Source: CAVSUZ01 sp963791885
GTDB lineage: Bacteria > Pseudomonadota > Alphaproteobacteria > Acetobacterales > Acetobacteraceae
Assembly: GCA_963791885.1 (NCBI GenBank)
Contig: CAWBUL010000005.1
Location: 186,001-250,000, forward strand
Direction of reading: 5' to 3'
Length of the DNA: 64,000 bases
Within the stretch, counting starts at the first letter, position 1; each line of letters starts with the position of its first letter. This document shows, in pieces, positions 54,856 through 63,512 of this stretch. The position numbers and the translations under genes were made by a program. Under the pieces are notes generated by a model. The model was given only the letters and a program-made list of their open reading frames with translations. It was not told the origin of the DNA and searched no databases.

Positions 54856-55053
54856 TGGCACGTCCCTCCGGTCCGGCGCAGCACGCGAACCCTGAACTGC
54901 AAGGTGGGATGCCGGGCGGGGCCTGCGCAATGGTCTTGACGCAAAAGCAACGGCTTGGCCGCCGAAGCCTCGCTAACCGCTAGGAATTGAAGTCGGGCCG
55001 CCCCGGGCGCAAAATAAAGTTTCGCGCCTCGCTGCCTGGGAGCAGGAGAGAGA

Positions 55054-55839
55054 ATGACCACCGCCCGAATCAGCCAGCGGCAGATCGCCTTCCGGGCCGA
55101 TTTCCGTGCCCGCATCGCCAACGCCTATTCGGGTTGGGGACACGTGGCCTTGATCGCCGGCATAGGCCTTGCCGCCATCTGGCTATGCGCCCGGCAGGTG
55201 CATCAGCCTGCCTGGTATGAGTGGCTGGTCATCCCCGCCGCCTTCTGCATCTCCAACGCCTTCGAGTGGTGGATCCACCGCTTCATCATGCATCGGCCGG
55301 TGAAGGGCTTCATGGGCATCTACAAGCGCCACACCCTGGCGCACCACCAGTTCTTCACCGACGTGGAACCGAGCTTTGATAACAGCCGCGACTTCCGCAT
55401 CGTCTTCTTCCCGCCTTACGCTCTGGTGGCGTTCATCGGGCTTTCCATCCCGCCGGCCGCGATCTTATGGGCCATTGGCGCGCCTAATGCCGCTTGGCTG
55501 CTGATCATCACCAACGTCGCGCTGTACTTGAACTACGAGCTATTTCATTACTGCTGCCACGTGAAGGACGACCGGATCGTCCGCCACGTCCCGCTGGTCA
55601 ACTCCATCCGCCGCCATCACATCGCGCACCACAACACGGCGATCATGATGGAGCGGAACTTCAATCTGACTTACCCGATTGCCGACTGGTTCTTCGCCAC
55701 CTCCGATCTGAGTTGCGGCCTGATCAAGCACATCTTCAACGGATACGATCAGCGGTATGTCGTGCATGGGCTGAAGCGCGTCCGCAACACGGTGGATGAC
55801 CCGAAGGTCGGCCATTTACGCCCGCAGCCAGCCGAGTAG
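55054..55839 (+). CDS. Fatty acid hydroxylase/sterol desaturase-family protein
   Basis: This 261-residue di-iron membrane enzyme has the histidine clusters HRFIMHR, HTLAHHQFF and HHIAHH, plus HYCCH, and at least four hydrophobic segments. The family hydroxylates or desaturates fatty acids, sterols and carotenoids using O2. It starts at ATG 55054 after GGAGAGAG. A small membrane protein gene follows by 3 bp and may be co-transcribed. The substrate is unknown. Confidence 0.9.
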   Translation: MTTARISQRQIAFRADFRARIANAYSGWGHVALIAGIGLAAIWLCARQVHQPAWYEWLVIPAAFCISNAFEWWIHRFIMHRPVKGFMGIYKRHTLAHHQFFTDVEPSFDNSRDFRIVFFPPYALVAFIGLSIPPAAILWAIGAPNAAWLLIITNVALYLNYELFHYCCHVKDDRIVRHVPLVNSIRRHHIAHHNTAIMMERNFNLTYPIADWFFATSDLSCGLIKHIFNGYDQRYVVHGLKRVRNTVDDPKVGHLRPQPAE

Positions 55840-55842
55840 CCA

Positions 55843-56031
55843 ATGTCGGATCGCGCCCGCCTTAAGCGCGGCCGAGCCAGCCTGATCGGCGGTTTCGCGG
55901 TCGGGCTCTGCGTCTTCGCGCTGTGGGTCGGCGGCATGCACGAGCTCCACGAGACTGGCATGGGCGCTAGCCTGCTGGGCGTGCTGCTGGCTGTCACGGT
56001 TGCCGCCTGGGTTCGCTTCGCCGATCTCTGA
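55843..56031 (+). CDS. Small two-helix membrane protein
   Basis: This 62-residue protein has two hydrophobic segments, GRASLIGGFAVGLCVFALWVG and MGASLLGVLLAVTVAAWVRFA, separated by a polar HELHET loop. It begins 3 bp after the fatty acid hydroxylase stop, suggesting one operon. No family is recognised. Confidence 0.6.
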   Translation: MSDRARLKRGRASLIGGFAVGLCVFALWVGGMHELHETGMGASLLGVLLAVTVAAWVRFADL

Positions 56032-56145
56032 CGGCTTTTCCGCCCTTTGGCGCGGGCAATTTCTATTGCAAACGAAATTGCCGAACATCATGTTGGTGTG
56101 ACAGCCGTCGGAAATCCGGACACAAACCGAAGAGGGGGGACGTTC

Positions 56146-56454
56146 ATGCGTGGCAGCTGGCAATCGCTATCTTGCGCCATCTCGCTCCTTATACCGGAGG
56201 TGGCGCTGAAGGCCGCTCCCGTCGATCCGTTCGCTCTCAGCGACGCCGTGCTGATCGATTTCACCTTCACCTTGCCGGCGAACGTTAATGTCCAATATTT
56301 CGGCGGCGATCACGTCGTCTGCCAGACGTTGGGCGATGCTGATTGCGACTTCAAGGTTGATCAGGTGAACTTCGGCACGATGCCCAAGCCACCCGACTAT
56401 CTATATTCGATTCGTCACGAATATGCAGTTGTAGTCGTCCGTGAAGAACCCTGA
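56146..56454 (+). pseudogene. Secreted protein fragment cut by an IS5-type element
   Basis: ATG 56146 follows a GGGGG-type ribosome-binding site. The first about 85 codons encode a plausible exported protein (hydrophobic SLSCAISLLIPEVALKA, then FALSDAVLIDFTFTLPANVNVQYFGGDH). From about DYLY (56405) the frame enters the end of the decayed IS5-type element and stops at 56454, so the native 3' part is missing. Function is unknown. Confidence 0.45.
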
Positions 56455-57760
56455 TCGGGGTGCGTGACTGACGGACACGGTCAGGATCGAACCGCTCGCA
56501 GGAGCCGGTTCGCCCGAGAGAGCGAGCAAGAACCAACGCACAAGAATGGCCAGCCAGGCCAGCAGCGACCGAAAGTTGTACCCAACTGCGGCCAGCACCG
56601 CGTTGACCGCAACGCTTCTGTCCCGCGGTGAACACCCGCAGCCCAGGCGCGCTCGGTGCATTGTGACCGCGATAGCCTGCATCAGCGATCACCTGTGTCA
56701 GTGAGACGCCGATCTGCTGCGTGATCGCCGGAATGACGCTCGCCAGCGTGTGCCCGTCATACGGATTGCCTGGCAGTGCCGCGACATGAGCGACGAACTG
56801 CCCGCCTTTGGACCGGTTCAGCGTGGTCGCCACCGAGACCTTGACGCCAAATTCGTATGGCCGATGCGCCTTGCCCTTGCCGATACACGCCACTTCCGGT
56901 GCGTGCAGGCTGTCGATCTTCGGACCGCGCTGGCGCTGCTTTTGTGATCGCACCTGGCTGGCGAGTGAGAGCAGCCGGGCGAAGATCGCGCGCAGTTCGG
57001 CACTGGCCGGCGATCTTGCGCATGATATCGCGGATCACCCGGCCCAATTGGGTGCGCAGGGTCCGCAGCATTCGATTGGCGCGCTTGAACTGCTTGGCAT
57101 GCGCATAGCGCTGATGGCGGATCAGCGCGATCTTGCCGAGCCTTGTGTAGGACTGGCGCAATCTGACGCCGTGCCTGTGTGCCAGCCGTACCAGCAGCTC
57201 GCGCGCGCGGTGCAGCAGCTTCGCATCGGTCGGGAAGGCGATCGCTTTTGGCTGCACCGTCGTATCGACGATAACGCGAGTGAAGTCTGCGGGCTTGGCG
57301 GCGCCCGTCCGGGTGGCGGTGTGCAGGCTCTCCTGCAACCGCGCCTTCAGCTTCTCTTCTCCCATGCGCTGGCGCCAACGGGTTAGCGAGGAGCGATCGA
57401 ATGGCAGCCGGTGGCAGAAAACGCCTCACCGCACAGCCGCTGATAATACGGGTTCTGAAGCCAGCGTTCGCACAGCGCCTCATCGGAAAGGCTGTGCATA
57501 TGCTTGATGATGGCGAGACCCGCCATCAGACGTGTCGGCAGCGGCGGTCGTCCGGGCGTATCGCTGTAGCTCGCGCCGAGCCGATCTTCGAGGAACCGCC
57601 AGTCGATGGTGGCGGCGAGCTTCGAGAGCGGATGGTGCAGGTCGACGATCCGATCGAGCCGTGAGCGCAGCAGATCGCGCTGACCGCTGTCACGCCGTTC
57701 CCTCGGACGCATCGGTGTTGCTCCGTGCCGGATTGGGCCGAGCGAATCACACCCCGCCGC
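56410..57760 (-). mobile_element. Decayed IS5-family element
   Basis: Transposase pieces lie in several minus-strand frames. The N-terminus is at 57712 down to about 57400 (MRPRERRDSGQRDLLRSRLD, YSDTPGRPPLPTRLMAGLAI). The middle part, about 57365-56950, has MGEEKLKARLQESLHTATRTGAAKP and VIVDTTVQPKAIAFPTDAKLL. The later part, about 56950-56650, has LHAPEVACIGKGKAHRPYEFG and LPGNPYDGHTLASVIPAI; the end is NAVLAAVGYNFRSLLAWL. Several frameshifts and a deletion of the region before the last block make it inactive. Ends are estimated from GATTCG-containing sequences near 56410 and 57750; no target duplication is proven. Confidence 0.75.
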
Positions 57761-57780
57761 GTCGGCGCAATTTGCAAGCA

Positions 57781-58004
57781 ATCGCGGCGCAGAGCAGCGT
57801 TTTCTGGCGAATGCGGTTATTTGCGCGGGACGGAAAGACGTTGCCGCTCAAGGGGTTCCAGATAGTTCACGGACGACGAAATACTGCGTGCGCATTTGCC
57901 TGCGCCAGCCTCGGATGATGAGCGCCGAGAAATCGCCGATATGGGCCTGAGCTTGGTTTAACCAGATTAGAACACCCGCGCGTTCAACTTAGGACAGCAC
58001 GGGC
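57781..58004. other. Intergenic stretch between two insertion elements
   Basis: I see no coding signature, RNA gene or repeat here, apart from AGGACAGCAC at 57991-58000, which recurs just beyond the IS630 element at 59185-59194. Confidence 0.4.
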
Positions 58005-59181
58005 TAATACCAAATCCCTCTGATCACGACCGATGCGCCCAATCGCGCAATCCGAGCGACATGATGGCCCACGGCCGCGCCTCCAGCTTATTCCACGCCT
58101 CGCAGCAGTGATCGAGCAGCGCGTCGGTGTCGTCGAACACCCGATTGGAGAGCCAGTTATCGCGCATGAACTGCCAGACGTTCTCCTGCGCGTTGAGTTC
58201 GGGGCATTTCGGCGGCAGTGGAACAATTGTGATGTTGTCCGGCACCGACAGACTGGCGCGAGAGATGCCAGCCCGCCTGGTCGAGCAACAGCGCCGCGTG
58301 GCGGCCTGGAGCGATATCAGCCGAGATCGCCGCCAGATGCAGGTTCATCATCGCCGTGTTGCACCAGGGCAGGATCAAGCCGACAGCCTTGCCCTCGGCC
58401 GGGCAGATGGCACCGAAAATATAGGTCGAGGCGGTTCGCTGGTCTGATGGCGCCGAGGGGCGGGTGCCGCGCCGAGCCCAGCGACGGGTGATCTTGTTCT
58501 TCTGGCCGATCCTGGCTTCGTCGCCGAACCACACCTCTATATCGCTGCGATCGAGGCTCCGCTCGCGCGCGATCGCCTCCACTGTCGCAGGCCAGTTTTT
58601 TTGAACGTCTCGATGGCGCCCGCGGCTTGCGCGTGATGGCGCGGACGTGCCGACAGCTTGCGATATCCCATGGCTCGCAGCTCCCGGCTCAGCGTCTGTT
58701 TCGAGACGTTGGTCCCGTATTCGTCCCATAAGCATTGGCAGAGATCGATGATGCGCCAGCGGACGACGCGGTGTACCGCCGGGATCGGGCCGTTCTCGAC
58801 CATCGCTGCCAGCGCGGCACGATGCCTCGCATCAAGTCTGGATGGCTGTCCTGGAGCCTTGCGGTCGATCAGCCCTCCAGGGCCGTTCGCATTGAACCGC
58901 AGTACCCAGTCGCGCACCACTTGCAGCCCCACGCCGCCTGCCTGCGCTGCCTCGGTCCGGCTGCCTCCGCCGTAGATCAGCGCCAGTGACAGCAGCCGCC
59001 GAACCTGGTCGGCATCCTTGCTGTCGCGGGCAATACGCCGCAGTTGTCCCGCATTGTAGTCTGATCTCAGTGGGATCGGGCTTCCCATGGCAAACCTCCT
59101 TCGGTCCGCCGAGGTTGAATCAGATCACACCCGCGTCGGGGAATCCCCCACGTGAGTCTTCGTGAGGGGGATTTGGTATAA
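58005..59181. mobile_element. IS630-family insertion sequence, copy 2
   Basis: The ends are TAATACCAAATCCC at 58005 and TTATACCAAATCCC inverted, ending at 59181, an almost perfect inverted repeat. Length, about 1.18 kb, and layout match copy 1, but the sequence is different, so it is another IS630-group member. The transposase is on the minus strand and carries an extra frameshift. Confidence 0.85.
58024..59088 (-). pseudogene. IS630 transposase with slippery A7 site and a second frameshift
   Basis: OrfA (59088 to 58537) has the HTH region LLSLALIYGGGSRTEAAQAGGVGLQVVRDWVLRF. A -1 slip at the A7 run (T7 at 58596-58602) leads to KNWPATVEAIARERSLDRSDIEVWFGDEARIGQK and LLLDQAGWHLS. Near 58250-58262 the reading must change frame again to reach VPDNITIVPLPPKCPELNAQENVWQFMRDNWL, ending at 58024. 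The first shift is likely programmed as in copy 1; the second is a genuine lesion or a sequence error. Confidence 0.8.
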
Positions 59182-59280
59182 ATCAGGACAGCACCTGGAA
59201 AACCCCTCCGGTCCTCCCCACCGGGAGCATCCGTCGCGTCGCGGATTGGCGTGCCATGGAGCCTGGGAGGGCTTGCTTTT

Positions 59281-59322
59281 GCCCGGGACTGTAGCTACAT
59301 TAATGTAGCTACAGTCCCGGGC
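59281..59322. promoter_or_regulatory. Perfect 42-bp palindrome upstream of brnT
   Basis: Two 21-bp halves are exact reverse complements without a spacer. The outer arms are GCCCGGGACTG and CAGTCCCGGGC, with core TAGCTACATTAATGTAGCTA. It ends 10 bp before the brnT start. BrnA antitoxins bind their own promoter, so an operator is the simplest reading; a strong mRNA hairpin at the 5' end is also possible. Confidence 0.8.
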
Positions 59323-59332
59323 GGGAGCATGC

Positions 59333-59620
59333 GTGAATTGGACTTGGACCGCTGAAAAGAATCAACTCAACAAGCAGAACCACGGCTTGAGCTTCGAAAC
59401 CGCCAGGCTGGTGTTCGATGATCCCTTGGCACTTAGCAGGCTCGATCCTCACCCTGATGGGAATCGCTGGCAAACGATTGGCCTGGTCGGAACGGTAGTG
59501 CTGTTCGTCGTTCACACCCAGCCGGAGGCGGGTATAGGCGAGACCGAGACAGGGAGACTTATCAGCGCCCGCAAGGCAACGCCGCATGAAAGGAGAGCCT
59601 ATGAAGAAGGACTGTTCTAA
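59333..59620 (+). CDS. brnT: BrnT-family toxin
   Basis: This 95-residue RelE-fold ribonuclease toxin has the typical WTWTAEKNQLNKQNHGLSFE opening, ARLVFDDPLALSRLD and the C-terminal RLISARKATPHERRAYEEG signature. The start is GTG 59333, preceded by GGGAG. It overlaps the antitoxin gene, which is the usual brnT-brnA order. The BrnT toxin arrests translation when freed from BrnA. Confidence 0.92.
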   Translation: MNWTWTAEKNQLNKQNHGLSFETARLVFDDPLALSRLDPHPDGNRWQTIGLVGTVVLFVVHTQPEAGIGETETGRLISARKATPHERRAYEEGLF

Positions 59621-59888
59621 GACGTTGACTACGGCACAGACGGCCGAGCTTGAAGCTTTGGCGGCCTTGCCGGATGACCGGATCAACACGCGCGATGTGC
59701 CGGAGCAGCGGAATTGGAGCGGGGCGCTCCGAGGGGCCTTTTATCGTCCCGTCAAAAAGCAACTGACGCTGCGCCTGGATGCCGATGTCATCGAGTGGTT
59801 TAAGACGCACGCGCGCGATGGCGAAGGCTATCAGACGAGCATCAATAGCGCTCTTCGGGAGTATGTCGCTCAGCATGGGCATGATTGA
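59601..59888 (+). CDS. brnA: BrnA-family antitoxin
   Basis: This antitoxin of about 95 residues has the RHH-type C-terminal segment QLTLRLDADVIEWFKTHARDGEGYQTSINSALREYV, which dimerises and binds DNA. The N-terminal LPDDRINTRDVPEQRNWSGA segment contacts the toxin in the family. ATG 59601 is chosen because AAGGAGAG lies at proper distance; the frame opens at 59586. It is expected to repress the operon through the upstream palindrome. Confidence 0.92.
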   Translation: MKKDCSKTLTTAQTAELEALAALPDDRINTRDVPEQRNWSGALRGAFYRPVKKQLTLRLDADVIEWFKTHARDGEGYQTSINSALREYVAQHGHD

Positions 59889-60006
59889 AGGGTTGTGGCG
59901 ATTTCATCTTGCCTGACCTAAGGCAAAACAAGCCGGGATTCTGCACGTAAACCGAATTATGACGCGCTGACCTCCGGGCTGTGCCCGCCCGCACACCCCC
60001 TCACGA

Positions 60007-60357
60007 TCACTCCGGCGCCGCCTTAGGCACACCGCCCGGCCCCTGCGCCGATCCCTCCACCAACACCACCCGCCACCCCGGAGCAGCCCCCATCCTACCC
60101 GAGGCCTTATCGGCCGGATCCTCAATCAGCGCGGCACTGACCGGCGCCTGACCGCATCGGCGACACCGGAGCGCGACCAGCACGTCCGCCAGGGTGGCGC
60201 CCGCCGGAGGACCGTTCGCGGCCAGCATGCGGAGCGGAAGGTAAACCACTTGGCAGCACTGGACCTCCAACCAGTATCGCCGCAGCCGGCGAACGGAGCA
60301 TGCCAGGACAACAGCGCGATCCCGGAGCGGAGGTGGTAGCCCGGGACCATCTGTCAT
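60007..60357 (-). CDS. Hypothetical protein with CxxC motif
   Basis: This 116-residue protein has a short zinc-ribbon-like LRCRRCG and a preceding VQCCQVVYLPLRMLAANG segment, with a proline- and glycine-rich C-terminus. No signal peptide is seen. It lies alone on the minus strand between brnTA and the next plus-strand gene. The pattern looks like a genuine small protein, but no function can be assigned. Confidence 0.5.
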   Translation of the reverse strand: MTDGPGLPPPLRDRAVVLACSVRRLRRYWLEVQCCQVVYLPLRMLAANGPPAGATLADVLVALRCRRCGQAPVSAALIEDPADKASGRMGAAPGWRVVLVEGSAQGPGGVPKAAPE

Positions 60358-60652
60358 GCCCTATGGCAGCGCAGATGACGAACAAGGCTGGACCAACAAA
60401 GTCCACCAAACCTACAACTTTAGCTTGCGTATCTTTGTATGATTTGCCATTGAGGTTGTGCTTCTTCCCCTTTGTTTCGACTTAACGCCCCGGGCTCCGC
60501 TCGGGGCGTTTTTTCGTTTCTGGTGGTCGCCTGCCGCCCCCCTTCGGCCGCCCGTGCCTTCCGGGCACTTTCTCTCCGCGAAAACACCAAGAGTGATGAA
60601 CGCCCGCTCCTCTAACATTGAACGTCTATTATACTAACCTACATCCCCACCC
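60358..60652. other. Intergenic region with an orphan terminator
   Basis: There is no gene here that I can support. It holds a strong plus-strand rho-independent terminator (60484-60514) without an obvious gene in front of it on that strand. This leaves room for a small RNA in about 60370-60515, but no promoter is convincing. Confidence 0.4.
60484..60514 (+). terminator. Rho-independent terminator
   Basis: The stem AACGCCCCG pairs with CGGGGCGTT across a 9-nt loop and is followed by a T-run (TTTTTT). The nearest upstream plus-strand gene, brnA, ends 600 bp earlier. Confidence 0.75.
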
Positions 60653-61405
60653 ATGACCGATATCGACCTCCTCCCCAGCGACCTTCCCTACCGCCTCCCC
60701 GCCGAGGCCTACGCCTACCTCGTCCGCGACCTCGCCCGAGCGCTCCCGCCACCGCCCGACCCCTCCGAGGAAACCAAGACCCTCCGAAAACAATCCCTCA
60801 TCGCCCGGATCTCCGCCCTGCGTCCGAACGACGCGATCGAGGCCAGCCTCGCCGCCGACCACATCATCGCTACGGAGCAGTCCCGCGAATCCAACCGCTG
60901 GGTCCAGATCTACCGCGCCAACGGTGAGCACAGGCTCGCGAGCCAGGCCCAGGCTCACGGAGTCGCCCTGATGCGCGAGGCCAAGCGCGCCCTGCGCGAA
61001 ATCCACCGCCTCCAGGCCGAGACCCGCGCCCGCCACGCCGATCCCGCCGCCACCGACACGGCCGAGCGCATCGAGCACATCGCCATGGTCATGACCGTCG
61101 AAGCGGTCGAGCGGATGCCGGAACCGGCCATGGCCGAACCCTATGTCCCCAAACGGGCCGCGCCGAAGGCCACTGTCACAAAAATCGATCCCAAATCCCA
61201 CGGAACGAAAACTGAGACTCCGCCGAGACAGCCCGAGCGGCCCCGCGAAAGCGCCGCCCGCCGCGCCCTGCTCGACCAGGCAGCGTTCGCGCCCCGCGGT
61301 CCGGGCTGGGACCGACCCATGTTCTTCCCCGACAAGCCCGCCAAAGCGCGAAAACCCGAAGAAAGCCCTGCACGCGAGACAACCGCCTCGCCGGCCAAGC
61401 GGTAA
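60653..61405 (+). CDS. Hypothetical protein, lineage-specific
   Basis: This 250-residue protein has a helical N-terminal region (RLPAEAYAYLVRDLARAL, then IARISALRPNDAIEASLAADHIIATEQSRESNRW), a central helical stretch rich in A, E and R, and a proline/lysine-rich disordered tail ending PMFFPDKPAKARKPEES. No known domain is recognised. It carries no signal or membrane segment. Strong coding character and a plausible ATG at 60653 support it as real. Long antisense frames here are shadows of its GC-rich codons. Confidence 0.65.
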   Translation: MTDIDLLPSDLPYRLPAEAYAYLVRDLARALPPPPDPSEETKTLRKQSLIARISALRPNDAIEASLAADHIIATEQSRESNRWVQIYRANGEHRLASQAQAHGVALMREAKRALREIHRLQAETRARHADPAATDTAERIEHIAMVMTVEAVERMPEPAMAEPYVPKRAAPKATVTKIDPKSHGTKTETPPRQPERPRESAARRALLDQAAFAPRGPGWDRPMFFPDKPAKARKPEESPARETTASPAKR

Positions 61406-61523
61406 CCCCGGCCCGTGGGTGTGGTATCCGGCCGGGGCGGTCGCGATCCCGCTGCCACAACTTGCTGAATGTCCCACCGCACCGGCGCGGCGTGGATCCT
61501 CCTTTACTGCCGGACTGCCCCCG

Positions 61524-61718
61524 CTACGGCTTCCGGAAGAAAGCGTCCGCCGCCGATCGATGACTCTGCTTCCGACCGATCTCTGCCTCAGCGCGCTCGA
61601 TTTCGCCGCGCAGGTCCGCGATATAGTCGTTCAGTTCCTGCACCCCCCAGGTGTCGAGAACCGGCCGTTCCAGGCGGGGACGTTTGCGGGGCAGGTCGTC
61701 TTCATCGATAAGAGGCAT
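61524..61718 (-). CDS. DUF1192 small protein
   Basis: This 64-residue protein has the sequence LDTWGVQELNDYIADLRGEIERAEAEIGRK followed by SHRSAADAFFRKP, the DUF1192 signature with a short coiled coil. These proteins are conserved in alphaproteobacteria; function is unknown. It is divergent from the TrcR-like gene. Confidence 0.88.
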   Translation of the reverse strand: MPLIDEDDLPRKRPRLERPVLDTWGVQELNDYIADLRGEIERAEAEIGRKQSHRSAADAFFRKP

Positions 61719-61861
61719 GCATCTTCCTGTGGCTTGACCCGCCGGGGAGCGGACGTCATATCCGCTATCCGCCCCCGATCATGGTCGGTTTCCGGTAGCG
61801 CCCGTTTCGGCCGCGATCAGGTGCGCCGCACAGGGCGGGCGCGGCCACAAGGAATGAAGCC

Positions 61862-62440
61862 ATGGCACAGCCATTGATGCCCAAAGCCACCGCCGTGTGG
61901 CTGATCGACAAGACGGCGCTTACGTTCGAGCAGATCGCCGATTTCTGCAACATGCATCCGCTTGAGGTGCAAGCGATCGCCGATGGCGAGGTGGCGCAGG
62001 GGATCGTGGGCTACGACCCGGTTGCCAATGGCCAGTTGACGGCGGCGGAGATCAAGCGCTGCGAGGCGGATAAGTCAGCCCGGTTGCAGATCCTGCCCTC
62101 GAACCTGCCGGCGCCGAAACGGCTGCGCGGCTCGCGCTATACCCCCGTCTCCAAGCGCAACGACCGCCCCGACGCCATCGCCTTCCTGCTCCGGAATTTC
62201 CCCCAACTGGGCGAGATGCAGGTCGCCAAGCTCCTGGGCACGACCAAGGACACGATCCAAAAAGTTCGCGAGCGGTCACACTGGAACTCGGCCAATATCA
62301 AGCCGCGTGATCCGGTGATCCTTGGCCTGTGCAGCCAAGCCGACCTGAACGCCGCGGTTGCCGCCGCGAACGAGCGACTGGAGCGCGAAGGCCACGCCAT
62401 ACCGACGGTGATGCCGACCACCGCCGATCAGGCGATCTAA
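61862..62440 (+). CDS. DUF1013 protein, TrcR-like cell-cycle regulator
   Basis: This 192-residue protein begins MAQPLMPKATAVWLIDKTALTFEQIADFC and has NMHPLEVQAIADGEVAQGIVGYDPV, a conserved HTH-like N-terminal domain. Further conserved segments are DAIAFLLRNFPQLGEMQVAKLLGTTKDTIQKVRERSHWN and a C-terminal LGLCSQADLNAAV. This is the family annotated as TrcR, a cell-cycle transcriptional regulator of alphaproteobacteria. It lies in a core block with DUF1192 and DUF465 genes. Confidence 0.9.
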   Translation: MAQPLMPKATAVWLIDKTALTFEQIADFCNMHPLEVQAIADGEVAQGIVGYDPVANGQLTAAEIKRCEADKSARLQILPSNLPAPKRLRGSRYTPVSKRNDRPDAIAFLLRNFPQLGEMQVAKLLGTTKDTIQKVRERSHWNSANIKPRDPVILGLCSQADLNAAVAAANERLEREGHAIPTVMPTTADQAI

Positions 62441-62441
62441 A

Positions 62442-62624
62442 CTACTCGGTGAGTTCGGGTTGAGCGCGCAGGCGCTCGATCTCCTCCTTGACCCGGAGTT
62501 TCTCGAGCTTCAGGCGCATGAGTACGTCACTGTCTGGCCGCGGTCGCTGATCCTCATCGGCGATGCGCGTCTCCAGGCTGGCGTGGCGTTCCTTGAGAGC
62601 GTCGAGATGGGTCTGCAGGCTCAA
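62442..62624 (-). CDS. DUF465 (YdcH-like) small protein
   Basis: This 60-residue protein starts MSLQTHLDALKERHASLETRI and has LMRLKLEKLRVKEEIERLR, a short coiled coil typical of DUF465. Its stop lies 1 bp from the convergent TrcR-like stop. A second DUF465 gene occurs on the plus strand nearby. Confidence 0.88.
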   Translation of the reverse strand: MSLQTHLDALKERHASLETRIADEDQRPRPDSDVLMRLKLEKLRVKEEIERLRAQPELTE

Positions 62625-62815
62625 TTCGGATCTCCTTGCCGCTGTTGAACCGAGTGACCGCCCAGCTTAGCACCCGGCGCAGGCTAGAACAGAGTGAAGC
62701 TGACGTGCCGCCGGAAATTGATAAGACCCCGGATAGAGCGCGTCATAGGGCGGCAACGCCCGGTCGGGAGCGTCGTTCCCTATGGCTGAGACGGGCGCCG
62801 TGCTAGATTTCACCG

Positions 62816-63019
62816 ATGCTGACCGACCGGGACACGCTGCTGCAGAAGCTGTACCAGCTCCGCAGTGAGCATCGGGATCTGGACACGGTAATTGCGCGCC
62901 TTGCGGATCATGGCCCGGTGGATCAAATCCATCTTCAGCGATTAAAGAAGCGGAAACTCATGCTGAAGGATGAGATCGCTTGGCTCGAGAGTCGGCTGAT
63001 ACCGGACGATATTGCCTGA
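62816..63019 (+). CDS. DUF465 (YdcH-like) small protein, second copy
   Basis: This 67-residue protein has LLQKLYQLRSEHRDLDTVIARLADHG and LQRLKKRKLMLKDEIAWLESRLIPD, the helix-turn-helix coiled coil of DUF465. It lies directly before purE, 4 bp from its start, so the two are probably co-transcribed. Function is unknown. Confidence 0.9.
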   Translation: MLTDRDTLLQKLYQLRSEHRDLDTVIARLADHGPVDQIHLQRLKKRKLMLKDEIAWLESRLIPDDIA

Positions 63020-63023
63020 TCGT

Positions 63024-63512
63024 ATGAGTCCTCTGGTCGGTATCATCATGGGTAGCCGCTCGGACTGGCCTGCCTTAGGTGAGGCGTCTGCGGTTCTCAC
63101 GCGATTGAAGGTTCCCCATGAGAACCGGGTCGTCTCAGCCCATCGGACGCCGGATCGGTTGCGCGACTACGCAACTTCGGCGCGCGAGCGAGGCCTCCGC
63201 GTGATCATCGCCGGCGCCGGAGGAGCCGCCCATCTGCCGGGCATGTGCGCGTCCTGGACATCATTGCCGGTGCTCGGCGTTCCGGTCGAAAGCGCCACAC
63301 TAAAAGGGATGGATAGCCTGCTCTCCATCGTGCAGATGCCCGCAGGCGTGCCGGTGGGCACGTTGGCGATCGGACGGTCCGGAGCCATCAATGCGGCATT
63401 GCTGGCTGCGTCCATCCTGTCGTTGTCGGATCAAGAACTGGCGGACCGACTTGATGCGTTCCGGCGGGACCAGACCGCCTCGGTGCCCGAGCAGCCGGAC
63501 GACGCGCCGTGA
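63024..63512 (+). CDS. purE: N5-carboxyaminoimidazole ribonucleotide mutase
   Basis: PurE moves the carboxyl group of N5-CAIR to give CAIR in purine synthesis. This protein of about 162 residues has the GIIMGSRSDWPALGEA nucleotide-binding start, the catalytic SAHRTPDRL, IIAGAGGAAHLPGM and GVPVESATLKGMDSLLSIVQMPAGVPVGTLAIG. ATG 63024 is chosen; a TTG at 63012 overlaps the previous gene. It overlaps purK by 4 bp (GTGA). Confidence 0.97.
   Translation: MSPLVGIIMGSRSDWPALGEASAVLTRLKVPHENRVVSAHRTPDRLRDYATSARERGLRVIIAGAGGAAHLPGMCASWTSLPVLGVPVESATLKGMDSLLSIVQMPAGVPVGTLAIGRSGAINAALLAASILSLSDQELADRLDAFRRDQTASVPEQPDDAP

Noticed and set aside
60629..61477. 282-codon minus-strand glycine-rich frame
   Set aside because: Antisense shadow of the 60653-61405 gene; low-complexity G-rich translation.
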